From NCBI GenBank assembly GCA_016703645.1, contig JADJBR010000010.1, positions 372,001-436,000 on the forward strand: a DNA stretch of 64,000 nucleotides. The letters run 5' to 3'. Position 1 is the first letter of the stretch; each line of letters begins with the position of its first letter. Shown here piece by piece: positions 34,663-42,858 of the stretch. The translations under genes were made by a program, and so were the position numbers. The notes under the pieces are model-generated. The model was not told the DNA's origin. It worked only from the letters and a program-made list of their open reading frames with translations, and ran no database searches. Source of the DNA: Zoogloea sp. (GTDB lineage Bacteria; Pseudomonadota; Gammaproteobacteria; Burkholderiales; Rhodocyclaceae).

Positions 34663-36732
34663 ATGACTACCACCCCCGCCACCTCGCCCCTGCTCGACCT
34701 GTCCGGCCTGCCACGCTTCGACGCGATTCAGCCGGCCCACGTGGAACCCGCCGTGCGCAACCTGCTTGAGGCCCTGCGCAACACCGTCGAACGCCTCCAG
34801 GACGACCCTGCCGTGCCAACCTGGGCCACCTTCGTCGAGCCCATCGAAAACGAGAGCGAGCGCCTCGGCCGCGCCTGGGGGATTGCCGTCCACATGCACA
34901 GCGTCATGGACACCCCCGAATGGCGCGAGGCCTACAACGCAATGCTGCCGGAGGTCACCCGTTTTTACGCCGAATTGGGGCAAAACCTTAAGCTTTTCGA
35001 AAAATATAAAGCGATTGCCCACGGCCCCGAATACGCCACCCTCAGTCCGGCCCGCCGCCGCATCATCGACAACGAGCTGCGCGGCTTCCGCCTATCCGGC
35101 GCCGAGCTGCCCGACGACCAGAAGCCCCGTTTCCAGGCCATCCAGGAAGAGATGGCCGGCCTTGGGGCCAAGTTCTCCGAGAACGTCCTCGATGCGACCA
35201 ATGCCTTCAGCCATCTGGTCACCGAGGCAGGCGATCTCGCCGGCCTGCCCGAAGATGTGATCGCCGCCGCGCGGGAGGCGGCCGAAAAGGCCGGCCTGGA
35301 TGGCTGGCGCTTCGGACTCAAGATGCCCTCCTACCTGCCGGTGATGCAGTACGCCGACAGCCGCGGCCTGCGCGAAACCCTGTACCGCGCCTATGCCACC
35401 CGCGCCGCCGAGATCGACAACGGCTACAGCAAGCCCGAGTGGGACAACGGCCCGCTGATCCAGCAGCTCCTCGCCCTGCGTGCCGAGGAAGCCCGCATGC
35501 TTGGCTACCGCAACTTTGCCGAGGTTTCGCTGGTCCCGAAAATGGCCGACAGCCCGGATCAGGTGCTTGGCTTCCTGCGCGAGCTGGCGGTCAAGGCCAA
35601 ACCCTTCGCCGAGCGCGACCTGGCCGAACTCCGCACCTTCGCCCGCGAGCAGCTAGGTCTCTCACCCCTCGAACCCTGGGATGTGGCCTACGCCTCGGAA
35701 AAGCTGCGTGTTGCCAACTACGCCTTCTCGGAACAGGAAGTGAAGGAATACCTGCCCGAGCACAAGGTGCTGGACGGCCTCATCCAGGTCGTCGAGAAGC
35801 TCTACCAGGTCAGCATCAAACCGGACACGGGCCCCGTCTGGCACCCGGACGTGCGCTTCTTCCGTATCGAGCGGGCCGGCCAGTTGGTCGGTCAGTTCTA
35901 CCTCGACCTCTACGCCCGTGACACCAAGAAGGGCGGCGCCTGGATGGATTCCGCCATCACCCGGCGACGCCTGGTCAGTGGCATCGAGACCCCGGTGGCC
36001 TACCTGGTGTGCAACTTCCCCGGCCCCGTGGGTGGCAAACCCGCCACCTTCAGCCACGACGACGTGATCACCCTGTTCCACGAGACCGGGCATGGTCTCC
36101 ACCACCTGCTCACCCAGGTGGACGACCTGGCCGTCTCGGGCATCCACGGCGTCGAGTGGGATGCCGTGGAGCTTCCCAGCCAGTTCATGGAGAACTTCTG
36201 CTGGGAATGGGACGTGGTGCGCGAGATGACCGCCCATGCTGAAACCGGCGAGCCTCTGCCCAAAGCCCTCTTCGACAAGATGCTGGCCGCCAAGAACTTC
36301 CAGAGCGGCCTGCAGACCGTGCGCCAGCTAGAGTTCTCCCTGTTCGACCTGCAGCTGCACATGGATTTCGACCCGACCACCCAAGGCTACATGGATCTCC
36401 TCGCGGAAGTCCGCAAGGAAGTCGCCGTGCTGGTCCCGCCGGCCTGGCACCGCTTCCCCAACAGTTTCACCCACATCTTTGCCGGGGGCTACGCGGCCGG
36501 CTACTACAGCTACAAGTGGGCTGAAGTGCTGTCGGCCGACGCCTTCGCCGCCTTCGAGGAAGAAGGCCGGCCCAAGGGCAGCGTGCTCGACGCTGCCACC
36601 GGCCTGCGGTTCTGGAGCGAAATCCTCGCCGTCGGCGGCAGCCGCCCGGCCCTGGAATCCTTCAAGGCCTTCCGGGGCCGCGAGCCGCAGGTGGATGCCC
36701 TGCTGCGCCACAGCGGCATGGTGCCGGCATGA
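34663..36732 (+). CDS. prlC: Oligopeptidase A (M3 metallopeptidase)
   Basis: A 689-residue zinc oligopeptidase that degrades short peptides, including cleaved signal peptides, in the cytoplasm. The zinc site is H473-E474-T-G-H477 in LFHETGHGLHHLL, and the C-terminal FAGGYAAGYYSYKWAEVLS motif is characteristic of M3 enzymes. Length matches E. coli OpdA (680 aa). Its stop overlaps the start of the next gene as ATGA. Confidence 0.97.
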   Translation: MTTTPATSPLLDLSGLPRFDAIQPAHVEPAVRNLLEALRNTVERLQDDPAVPTWATFVEPIENESERLGRAWGIAVHMHSVMDTPEWREAYNAMLPEVTRFYAELGQNLKLFEKYKAIAHGPEYATLSPARRRIIDNELRGFRLSGAELPDDQKPRFQAIQEEMAGLGAKFSENVLDATNAFSHLVTEAGDLAGLPEDVIAAAREAAEKAGLDGWRFGLKMPSYLPVMQYADSRGLRETLYRAYATRAAEIDNGYSKPEWDNGPLIQQLLALRAEEARMLGYRNFAEVSLVPKMADSPDQVLGFLRELAVKAKPFAERDLAELRTFAREQLGLSPLEPWDVAYASEKLRVANYAFSEQEVKEYLPEHKVLDGLIQVVEKLYQVSIKPDTGPVWHPDVRFFRIERAGQLVGQFYLDLYARDTKKGGAWMDSAITRRRLVSGIETPVAYLVCNFPGPVGGKPATFSHDDVITLFHETGHGLHHLLTQVDDLAVSGIHGVEWDAVELPSQFMENFCWEWDVVREMTAHAETGEPLPKALFDKMLAAKNFQSGLQTVRQLEFSLFDLQLHMDFDPTTQGYMDLLAEVRKEVAVLVPPAWHRFPNSFTHIFAGGYAAGYYSYKWAEVLSADAFAAFEEEGRPKGSVLDAATGLRFWSEILAVGGSRPALESFKAFRGREPQVDALLRHSGMVPA

Positions 36733-37214
36733 CGCTCGCTGCCCCCCGCGCCGTCCTGCCCCTGCTGCTGGCGATGCTTGCCGGCGCAGGGCCGGCAACG
36801 GCTCAAAACGCCTACCGCTGGGTGGATGAGCAGGGTCGTGTGCAATACAGCGACCAGCCGCCCCCCCAGGCCATCAAGAAGTTCGAGGAGCGCAACGTCC
36901 AGCCCAACCGGGGCAACGCCCAGACCCCCTTCCTGACCCGCAAGGCCGCCGCCAGCTTTCCCGTGACCCTGTACACCAGCAAGGATTGCGGCAAGCCCTG
37001 CGAGGACGGACGCGCGCTGCTCCAGAAGCGCGGCGTTCCCTTCAGCGAAACCGCCATCGACAGCACCGAGCAGGTCGAAGCCTTCAAGGCCCGCTTCAGC
37101 AAGGAGCCCTTCGTTCCCACCCTGGTGGTTGGCCGCACGGTGGAAGCCGGCCTCGCCGAACCCCTGTGGCACAGCCTGCTGGATAACGCCGGCTACCCGG
37201 CCGGCAAGCGCTGA
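36729..37214 (+). CDS. Secreted DUF4124-glutaredoxin fusion protein
   Basis: A 161-residue protein with a signal peptide (VLPLLLAMLAGAGPATA, cleavage near residue 25). A DUF4124 domain follows (YRWVDEQGRVQYSDQPPP), then a glutaredoxin/NrdH-like domain from residue 77 (FPVTLYTSKDCGKPC), with FVPTLVVG as the cis-proline loop. The cysteines C87 and C91 are spaced CxxxC rather than the usual CxxC, so redox behaviour may differ from cytoplasmic glutaredoxins. It is coupled to prlC by a 4-bp overlap. The substrate is unknown; location is periplasmic by inference. Confidence 0.88.
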   Translation: MTLAAPRAVLPLLLAMLAGAGPATAQNAYRWVDEQGRVQYSDQPPPQAIKKFEERNVQPNRGNAQTPFLTRKAAASFPVTLYTSKDCGKPCEDGRALLQKRGVPFSETAIDSTEQVEAFKARFSKEPFVPTLVVGRTVEAGLAEPLWHSLLDNAGYPAGKR

Positions 37215-37292
37215 GCACCGTTCCTCCACGCAGCCCCTCACCACGGCCCTGTGGCGAGAGGCTTTCATGCCGACAACTGACTCGCAGACCCC

Positions 37293-38051
37293 ATGAAGAT
37301 CTCCACCTGGAACGTCAATTCCCTCAAGGTCCGCCTGCCCCACGTGCTCGACTGGCTGGCCGCCAACCAGCCCGATGCCCTGTGCCTGCAGGAGCTCAAG
37401 TGCGAGAACAAGGCCTTTCCCCTGGCTGAAATCGAAGCCGCCGGCTACCAGGCCGTGTTCAACGGGCAGAAGACCTACAACGGTGTCGCCATCCTCAGCC
37501 GCAAGCCCCTCGAGAACGTCACCCTCGACATCCCGGGCTTTGCCGACGAACAGAAGCGCATCATCGCCGGCACCCTCGACGGGGTGCGCATCGTGTGCGG
37601 CTACTTCCCCAACGGGCAGGCCGTCGGCTCCGACAAGTTCGCCTACAAGATGGCCTGGCTGGAGGCCCTCACCGCCTGGCTGAAGACCGAACTGCAGGCC
37701 ACCCCGCAACTGGTGCTGGCCGGCGACTACAACGTTGCGCCGGAAGACCGGGATGCCCACCCGGACTGGAAGGACGAGATCCATGTGTCTGTGCCCGAGC
37801 GGGCGGCCTTCCAGGCCCTGATCGACCTCGGGCTGAGAGACGCTTTCCGCCTCTTCGAGCAGGAGGAGCGCAGCTTTTCCTGGTGGGATTACCGGATGGG
37901 CGCCTTCCGTCGCAACTTCGGCCTGCGCATTGACCACCTGTTGCTCTCACCTCCCCTGGTGGAAAGATGCGCGGCCTGCTACACCGACAAGGAACCGCGC
38001 AAGCTTGAGCGCCCCTCGGACCACACTCCCGTCGTTGTCGAACTCGGATGA
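37293..38051 (+). CDS. xthA: Exodeoxyribonuclease III
   Basis: AP endonuclease and 3'-5' exonuclease of base excision repair. The 252-residue protein has MKISTWNVNSLKVRLPHVL, LCLQELKCENKAFP (metal-binding Glu), YNGVAILSRKP, LAGDYNVAPEDRD and the C-terminal RIDHLLLS and SDHTPVVVEL (catalytic His). Length is typical. The start of the downstream Crp/Fnr gene overlaps its stop by 4 bp, so the two are translated from one message. Confidence 0.97.
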   Translation: MKISTWNVNSLKVRLPHVLDWLAANQPDALCLQELKCENKAFPLAEIEAAGYQAVFNGQKTYNGVAILSRKPLENVTLDIPGFADEQKRIIAGTLDGVRIVCGYFPNGQAVGSDKFAYKMAWLEALTAWLKTELQATPQLVLAGDYNVAPEDRDAHPDWKDEIHVSVPERAAFQALIDLGLRDAFRLFEQEERSFSWWDYRMGAFRRNFGLRIDHLLLSPPLVERCAACYTDKEPRKLERPSDHTPVVVELG

Positions 38052-38710
38052 CTACAGCCCCTGCCGGCGACGCCCTGATCGCCCTCTACCCCATCCTTGC
38101 CACCCTGACCGCCCGCACGCGCCAGCGCCTGGAGGCCCGCGCCCAGTTTCTCGAGTTGCCGGCGGGCACCACGGTCTTCGACGAACGCCAGGCATGCCGG
38201 GGCTTTCCCTTCGTGATTTCGGGCAGCATCCGGGTGGTCAAGGCGGCCCCGAACGGGCGGGAGCTGCCGCTTTACCGCGTCACGCCAGGAGAAACCTGCA
38301 TCATTTCCTCGGCCTGCCTGCTTGGCCAGGCGCCTTACAACGCCCGCGGCGTCACCGAAGCCGACACCACCCTGCTGGTCGTGCCCAACGAGGACTTCCA
38401 GGCCCTGCTGGGGGAGCAGGCCTTCCGCGATTTCGTCTTCCAGTTGTTTTCCGAGCGCATTGCCGATCTGATGCAGCTAATCGAGGAAGTGGCCTTCCGC
38501 AAACTCGACCAGCGACTCGCCGCCCTGTTGCTGGGCAAGGGGCAGCGCCTCCATACCACCCACCAACAACTCGCCGACGAACTGGGCAGTGTGCGGGAAA
38601 TCGTCAGCCGCCTGCTCAAGGGTCTGGCAGAGCAGGGGCTGGTCGCCCTCTCGCGGGAGCAGATCGAGATTCTCGACCCCGCCGGCCTGCGCCGCCTGGC
38701 CGGCGGCTGA
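38048..38710 (+). CDS. Crp/Fnr family transcriptional regulator
   Basis: A 220-residue regulator: cyclic-nucleotide-binding beta barrel (about 15-130, FVISGSIRVVKAAPNGRELP), dimer helix (about 130-160) and a C-terminal winged helix (THQQLADELGSVREIVSRLLKGL). Cysteines in QACRGF and GETCIISSACLLG might sense redox state or metal, but the N-terminal cysteine cluster of Fnr is absent and the cAMP-binding residues of Crp are not evident. An 18-bp palindrome lies just downstream of its stop, ahead of the DUF2892 gene, and is the best candidate for its operator. Confidence 0.9.
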   Translation: MTTAPAGDALIALYPILATLTARTRQRLEARAQFLELPAGTTVFDERQACRGFPFVISGSIRVVKAAPNGRELPLYRVTPGETCIISSACLLGQAPYNARGVTEADTTLLVVPNEDFQALLGEQAFRDFVFQLFSERIADLMQLIEEVAFRKLDQRLAALLLGKGQRLHTTHQQLADELGSVREIVSRLLKGLAEQGLVALSREQIEILDPAGLRRLAGG

Positions 38711-38726
38711 AGCACGCCCCCCGGCT

Positions 38727-38744
38727 CTGTAACCAAGGTTACAG
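38727..38744. promoter_or_regulatory. Palindromic operator candidate CTGTAACC-AA-GGTTACAG
   Basis: Perfect 8-base arms around AA, 16 bp after the Crp/Fnr stop and 63 bp before the DUF2892 start. Size and symmetry fit a Crp/Fnr-type dimer site (inner GTAAC/GTTAC half-sites), though the sequence is not the classic Fnr site TTGAT-N4-ATCAA. Confidence 0.65.
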
Positions 38745-38806
38745 ACGCCCCCTGGCGGCAAATGCTCCAATACGCCCACCTGAACCAATGTGCCGAGGAG
38801 GCGATC

Positions 38807-39001
38807 ATGAAAGCGAATGTGGGCGGTATCGACAAAGTATTGCGGATTGGCGGCGGCGTGGCCCTGGTAGCCTGGGCTGCCCTTCTGGGCGGACCGACCT
38901 GGGCCTGGATCGGCGTAGTGCCCCTGGCCACCGGTCTGACCGGCTTCTGCCCGGTCTACCCGCTGCTCGGCATGAACACCTGCCCGATGAAGAAAGACTG
39001 A
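38807..39001 (+). CDS. DUF2892 (YgaP-type) small membrane protein
   Basis: A 64-residue protein with an excellent ribosome site (GAGGAGG) before the ATG. It has MKANVGGIDKVLRIGGG, two hydrophobic helices (VALVAWAALLGG and WIGVVPLATGLTGFCPVYPLLG) and a terminal NTCPMKKD, matching the DUF2892 family, also found fused to rhodanese in YgaP. The two cysteines (GFCP and NTCP) are typical. The family often goes with sulfur or redox-linked regulators. The palindrome upstream suggests control by the adjacent Crp/Fnr protein. Confidence 0.88.
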   Translation: MKANVGGIDKVLRIGGGVALVAWAALLGGPTWAWIGVVPLATGLTGFCPVYPLLGMNTCPMKKD

Positions 39002-39027
39002 TCTCCGGCATCCGCCCGAGCAGTCCC

Positions 39028-39060
39028 AGGCCCGGCCCCCTTGCGGTGCCGGGCCTTTTT
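39028..39060 (+). terminator. Intrinsic terminator after the DUF2892 gene
   Basis: Nine-bp stem AGGCCCGGC / GCCGGGCCT (39028-39036, 39048-39056) followed by five T residues. The T-tract is shared with the edge of the repeat element that follows. Confidence 0.9.
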
Positions 39061-39150
39061 CATCGCCGGGCCGTCCCAAGATGAAAAGCGCCCCCTCGGG
39101 GGGCAGCGAACCGCGCAGCGGGGAGCGCGGGGGTCACCCCCAGGGGGAAC
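39051..39150 (-). repeat. GC-rich interspersed repeat, single inverted copy
   Basis: The reverse complement of this stretch matches the 80-bp units at 50,991-51,190: both contain a GCTGCGCGG(T/C)TCGCTGCC block, a CCCCC..GGGGGCG hairpin with T-run, TTCA(T/C)CTTGGG(A/G)CGGCC and G(A/G)TGAAAAAGGCC. It lies between the DUF2892 terminator and the DUF481 gene. Read as protein it gives the 'GGSEPRSG' string seen in many spurious annotations. Confidence 0.8.
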
Positions 39151-39278
39151 CGACACAGAATTCCACAGGCGCAAACAGTTGTGCCATGAGGAATATTAGA
39201 CACCTTCGTGACAGCCGACTTCTTATCCTCTGCGCTTTCCGTGCCCGCGAGGACCCAATGCGCAAGAAAGGAAGTTCC

Positions 39279-40055
39279 ATGAAGAAGCTCTCCCTGCTGG
39301 CGGTCTCCGCCCTGCTGGCCTGCGGTCAGGCCGCTGCCGATGACATCAAGGCGGACGGTCAGTGGCGTGGCGTGGGTGGCGCTGCCGCCTCGTTCTCCTC
39401 CGGCAATGCCCGCAACAGCACCGTGAACATCAATCTGGATGCCGCGCGCATCACCGCCACCGACAAGTGGTCGATGTACGGCCAGGCCCTCTTCGCCCAA
39501 TCCAAGGACAAGGACGACAACACCAACACCACCGCCAACCTGTGGCGCGCGGGGACCCGTTACGACCACAATCTGAACGCCAATGTGTTCGCCTTCGGCG
39601 GGCTGGACCTGGAGCGTGATCAGCTCAAGCACCTCAACCTGCGCGCCGGGATCAACGGCGGCCTCGGTTACCACCTGATCAAGACGCCCGACACCACCTG
39701 GGACATCTTTGGCGGTCTGGACTACAAGGTGGATCGCTATTCCGCCCCGGGCCTGCGCATTGATGGCGACCTGCGCCGCACCTACACCACGCCCGAACTG
39801 ATCTTCGGCGAGGAATCCACCCACAAGCTGACCGACACCACCAGCTTCAAGCAGCGCCTGGTGGTCTTCCCCAACCTGCGTGACACCGGCGAGTTCCGCG
39901 CGATCTTCGACGCCGGCCTGTCGGTGGCGATGAACAAGACCATGAACCTGACGGTCGGCTTCCAGAACCGCTATGACAGTCTGGCCCAGTCACCGGCCAA
40001 GCAGAACGACACCCTCTTCCTGGCGGGTGTGAATGTGAAGTTCGGCGCCCAGTAA
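39279..40055 (+). CDS. DUF481 (YdiY-like) outer membrane protein
   Basis: A 258-residue protein with a signal peptide (MKKLSLLAVSALLACGQAAA, cleaved near residue 20). The rest is alternating amphipathic strands of a small outer membrane beta barrel (AAASFSSGNARNSTVNINLD, FGGLDLERDQ, GGLGYHLIKTP, and a closing strand FLAGVNVKFGAQ ending in an aromatic-containing segment). The DUF481 family is of unknown function. I start at the ATG with AAAGGAAG upstream; earlier in-frame ATGs run into the repeat element. Confidence 0.88.
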   Translation: MKKLSLLAVSALLACGQAAADDIKADGQWRGVGGAAASFSSGNARNSTVNINLDAARITATDKWSMYGQALFAQSKDKDDNTNTTANLWRAGTRYDHNLNANVFAFGGLDLERDQLKHLNLRAGINGGLGYHLIKTPDTTWDIFGGLDYKVDRYSAPGLRIDGDLRRTYTTPELIFGEESTHKLTDTTSFKQRLVVFPNLRDTGEFRAIFDAGLSVAMNKTMNLTVGFQNRYDSLAQSPAKQNDTLFLAGVNVKFGAQ

Positions 40056-40073
40056 GAAGCGAACGACGCACCC

Positions 40074-40115
40074 GAGCCCATCGCCCCGTGGCGGATCAAG
40101 CGGGGCGATGGGCTC
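40074..40115. terminator. Convergent hairpin overlapping the rsmA stop codon
   Basis: Perfect 14-bp arms (40074-40087 and 40102-40115) flank the rsmA stop (40096-40098), so the right arm is inside the rsmA coding end. It lies 18 bp after the DUF481 stop and may end both transcripts. Confidence 0.65.
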
Positions 40116-40896
40116 GACCGGCCACGTGATTGGCGATACGCACAAAGGCATCCACACCCAGCTTCTCGCCACGCAGGCCGGGATCCAGCGCCAGAGCCGC
40201 ATAGTCGGACTCGTCCAGGAAATCCCGCAGGGTGTTGCGCAAGGTCTTGCGGCGCTGGCCGAAGGCTGCCGTCACGATCTTGCCGAGCAAGGCGTAGTCG
40301 GACGCCGCACACTCGGCCAGCGGGCGCGGCACCATGCGCACGATGCTCGACATCACCTTGGGTGCCGGACGGAAGGCACCCGGTGGCACATCGAAAAGCC
40401 GCCCCATGTTGAAGCGATACTGCAGCATCACCGACAGCCGCCCGTACTCCTCGGTACCGGGCTCCGCCACCATGCGCATCACCACTTCCTTCTGCAGCAT
40501 GAAGGTCATGTCCTTCACCCTCTCGGCGTAGTCGGCGAGATGGAAGAGGATGGGCGTGGAGATGTTGTAGGGCAAGTTGCCGACGACGCGCAGCGGAGCG
40601 CCATCGGTCACCAGGCTGCCAAAATCGAACTTGAGGGCATCCCCCTCGTGGATGGTCAGCTTCTCGGGGGAATGCGCCTCCTTCAGGCGGGCGATCAGGT
40701 CCCGGTCGATCTCGACCACATGCAGATGGGGCAGCCGCGCCATCAGGGGTTCGGTCATGGCGCCAAGGCCCGGGCCGATCTCAACCATGCGATCACCCTC
40801 GGCGGGGCGGATCGCCTCGATGATCTTGCGAATGATGTTGGGGTCGGACAGGAAGTTCTGGCCGAAGCGCTTGCGCGCGAGATGGGGTTCGCTCAT
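40096..40896 (-). CDS. rsmA: 16S rRNA dimethyladenosine transferase
   Basis: Dimethylates A1518 and A1519 of 16S rRNA (KsgA) late in 30S assembly. The 266-residue protein has [18 protein letters not shown], the SAM motif [14 protein letters not shown], the catalytic [14 protein letters not shown] and [13 protein letters not shown] near the C-terminus. Length is normal. It is the last gene of the - strand lptD-surA-pdxA-patatin-rsmA set, 11 bp after the patatin stop. Confidence 0.98.
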   Translation of the reverse strand: MSEPHLARKRFGQNFLSDPNIIRKIIEAIRPAEGDRMVEIGPGLGAMTEPLMARLPHLHVVEIDRDLIARLKEAHSPEKLTIHEGDALKFDFGSLVTDGAPLRVVGNLPYNISTPILFHLADYAERVKDMTFMLQKEVVMRMVAEPGTEEYGRLSVMLQYRFNMGRLFDVPPGAFRPAPKVMSSIVRMVPRPLAECAASDYALLGKIVTAAFGQRRKTLRNTLRDFLDESDYAALALDPGLRGEKLGVDAFVRIANHVAGRAHRPA

Positions 40897-40907
40897 CCGG
40901 GGCTTTC

Positions 40908-41801
40908 TCAGGAATGCTTCTTTTCCCAGGCTGCCATCGCCTCCCGGACCCGGGCCACGGCGGCAAAGCCGACCCGTTCCCCCTCGAGAATGGCTTCATG
41001 GCGCTGCTGGAAGTTGGTGGCGGGAAGGCCCTTCAGATCGGGGCGAATGACCACGTCGGCACCGGCCAGTTCGTCACGCCCCAGGGCGCCCCCCATGATG
41101 GCGATGGTGTCGAGCAGCACGTCCAGACTACTCTGGTTCTTCTTGCCGCTGGGACGGCCCGAAATATCCACCGCAATGACGATGTCCGCCCCCAGACCCC
41201 GGGCTTCACGTACCGGGATCGGTGCCACCAGGCCGCCATCGACATATTCTCGCCCGTTGATGGGCACCGGCGGAAAGACCCCCGGAATGGACGAGGACGC
41301 GCGTACCGCGGTGCCGGTGTTTCCCCGCTGGAAAACGATGGGTTGGCCGCTCTGCAGATCGGTGGCCACGGCAGCAAAGCGACGCTTCAAGCCCTCGATG
41401 GGCTTGTTGCCCACATGGGTGTTGATGAAGCGCTCCAGGGCTTCGCCCTTGATCACACCCCGATCGAAGAGACTCCAGTCGGTGACGGCAGACTCATCCA
41501 GCTGGATGGCCAGTTTCTGCAGTTCAAAGGGCCCGTGCCCGGCGGCATAGAGGGCACCGACCACCGCCCCGGCACTGGTGCCCACGATGAGATCGGGCAC
41601 CAGACCCTGGGTCTCGAGAACCTTGATGACGCCGATGTGGGCAAAGCCACGGGCCGCCCCCCCACCCAGGGCCAGGGCCACCCGTGGCTTGCGGGCGACG
41701 CGAGGCACCACGGGCTGCTCGGGCTTGTGGGTCAGGTCGGCGCAGGCGGCAAGCCCGAGGGCCGCAACGCCACCCAGCAACAGGCGACGCCGGCCGTTCA
41801 T
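40908..41801 (-). CDS. Patatin-like phospholipase lipoprotein
   Basis: A 297-residue member of the patatin/RssA family. A lipoprotein signal ends LGLAAC20 (twin arginines are followed by a leucine core). The oxyanion loop is [13 protein letters not shown], the nucleophile S76 sits in G74-T-S-A-G78, and the dyad aspartate is D188 in DGG. It should be a membrane-attached lipid acyl hydrolase in the periplasm. It is inserted between pdxA and rsmA, an order that is contiguous in many gammaproteobacteria, and its ATG overlaps the pdxA stop by 4 bp. Confidence 0.93.
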   Translation of the reverse strand: MNGRRRLLLGGVAALGLAACADLTHKPEQPVVPRVARKPRVALALGGGAARGFAHIGVIKVLETQGLVPDLIVGTSAGAVVGALYAAGHGPFELQKLAIQLDESAVTDWSLFDRGVIKGEALERFINTHVGNKPIEGLKRRFAAVATDLQSGQPIVFQRGNTGTAVRASSSIPGVFPPVPINGREYVDGGLVAPIPVREARGLGADIVIAVDISGRPSGKKNQSSLDVLLDTIAIMGGALGRDELAGADVVIRPDLKGLPATNFQQRHEAILEGERVGFAAVARVREAMAAWEKKHS

Positions 41802-42775
41802 GCCCGGGCCATGGAAATGGCGAGCCCGACGGCAGCAAACAGGCTGCCGGGGTCTGCGCGACCTGTCCCTGCCAGATCAAGGGCTGTACCGTGATCGACC
41901 GAGGTACGGATGATGGGCAGCCCCAGGGTGACATTGACGCCCCCCCCGAAACTGGCGTGCTTGAGCACAGGCAGGCCCTGATCATGGAACATGGCCAGCA
42001 CCGCATCCCCCTGCTCCAGGGTATGGGGCACGAACAGGGTGTCCGCCGGCAGCGGACCACGCAGGTCCATGCCCTCGGCGCGCAGGGCCTCCAGCACCGG
42101 GTTGATCACGTCGATCTCTTCACGCCCCATGTGGCCACCCTCCCCCGCATGGGGGTTGAGGCCAGCCACCAGGATACGTGGTGCCACCAGACCGAAACGG
42201 TCGCGCAGATCCGCATGCAGGATGCGCAGGGTGTCGGTAAGCAGGTTGCGGGTGATGGCCGCGGACACATCCTTGAGGGGCAGATGGGTGGTGGCCAGTG
42301 CCACACGCATGCCCCCGCCCACCAGCATCATTACCACCAGCGGGGTGCCGGTGGCTTCGGCCAGGTATTCCGTATGCCCCGAAAACGGCACGCCCCCATC
42401 GCAGATGATGCCCTTATGCACCGGCGCGGTGACCATGCCGGCAAACTCTCCCGACCGGCACCCGACGATGGCCCGGTCGAGCACATCGAGGACGTAGCGG
42501 GCATTGGCCGCATCCAGCCGGCCCGGGGTGACCGGACGGGCGAGCGGCACATGAAGCACCTCCAGGCTGCCGGCCCGGGGGGTGTTACCGACCGCGTAGT
42601 CGAGAATGCGGACGGAAGGCTCCACCGCATGGATGCGGGCGGCAATCATGTTGCGATCACCCAGGACGACAAGACGCACGGGGCAGTCAAGGCGCGGCAG
42701 GGCGGCACACAGGTCGGGGCCGATACCGGCGGGCTCACCGCTGGTGATGGCAAGGACGGGAAGCGGGGAGGGCAT
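41798..42775 (-). CDS. pdxA: 4-hydroxythreonine-4-phosphate dehydrogenase
   Basis: Pyridoxal phosphate synthesis (DXP-dependent route): NAD-dependent oxidation of 4-phosphohydroxythreonine. The 325-residue protein has ITSGEPAGIGPDL, TAPVHKGIICDGGVPFSGHTEYLAE (metal histidine), LATTHLPLKDV, LNPHAGEGGHMG (metal histidine) and FHDQGLPVLK (third metal histidine). Length matches the family. It lies 83 bp after surA. Confidence 0.97.
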   Translation of the reverse strand: MPSPLPVLAITSGEPAGIGPDLCAALPRLDCPVRLVVLGDRNMIAARIHAVEPSVRILDYAVGNTPRAGSLEVLHVPLARPVTPGRLDAANARYVLDVLDRAIVGCRSGEFAGMVTAPVHKGIICDGGVPFSGHTEYLAEATGTPLVVMMLVGGGMRVALATTHLPLKDVSAAITRNLLTDTLRILHADLRDRFGLVAPRILVAGLNPHAGEGGHMGREEIDVINPVLEALRAEGMDLRGPLPADTLFVPHTLEQGDAVLAMFHDQGLPVLKHASFGGGVNVTLGLPIIRTSVDHGTALDLAGTGRADPGSLFAAVGLAISMARA

Positions 42776-42858
42776 GGTGGGGGCGAGACTGAAGGGGAGG
42801 AAGCGGCGCTGCTCAAGGGGTGCGGGCGACGGCAGACTGCGCCGCCCGCACGTCGGGT

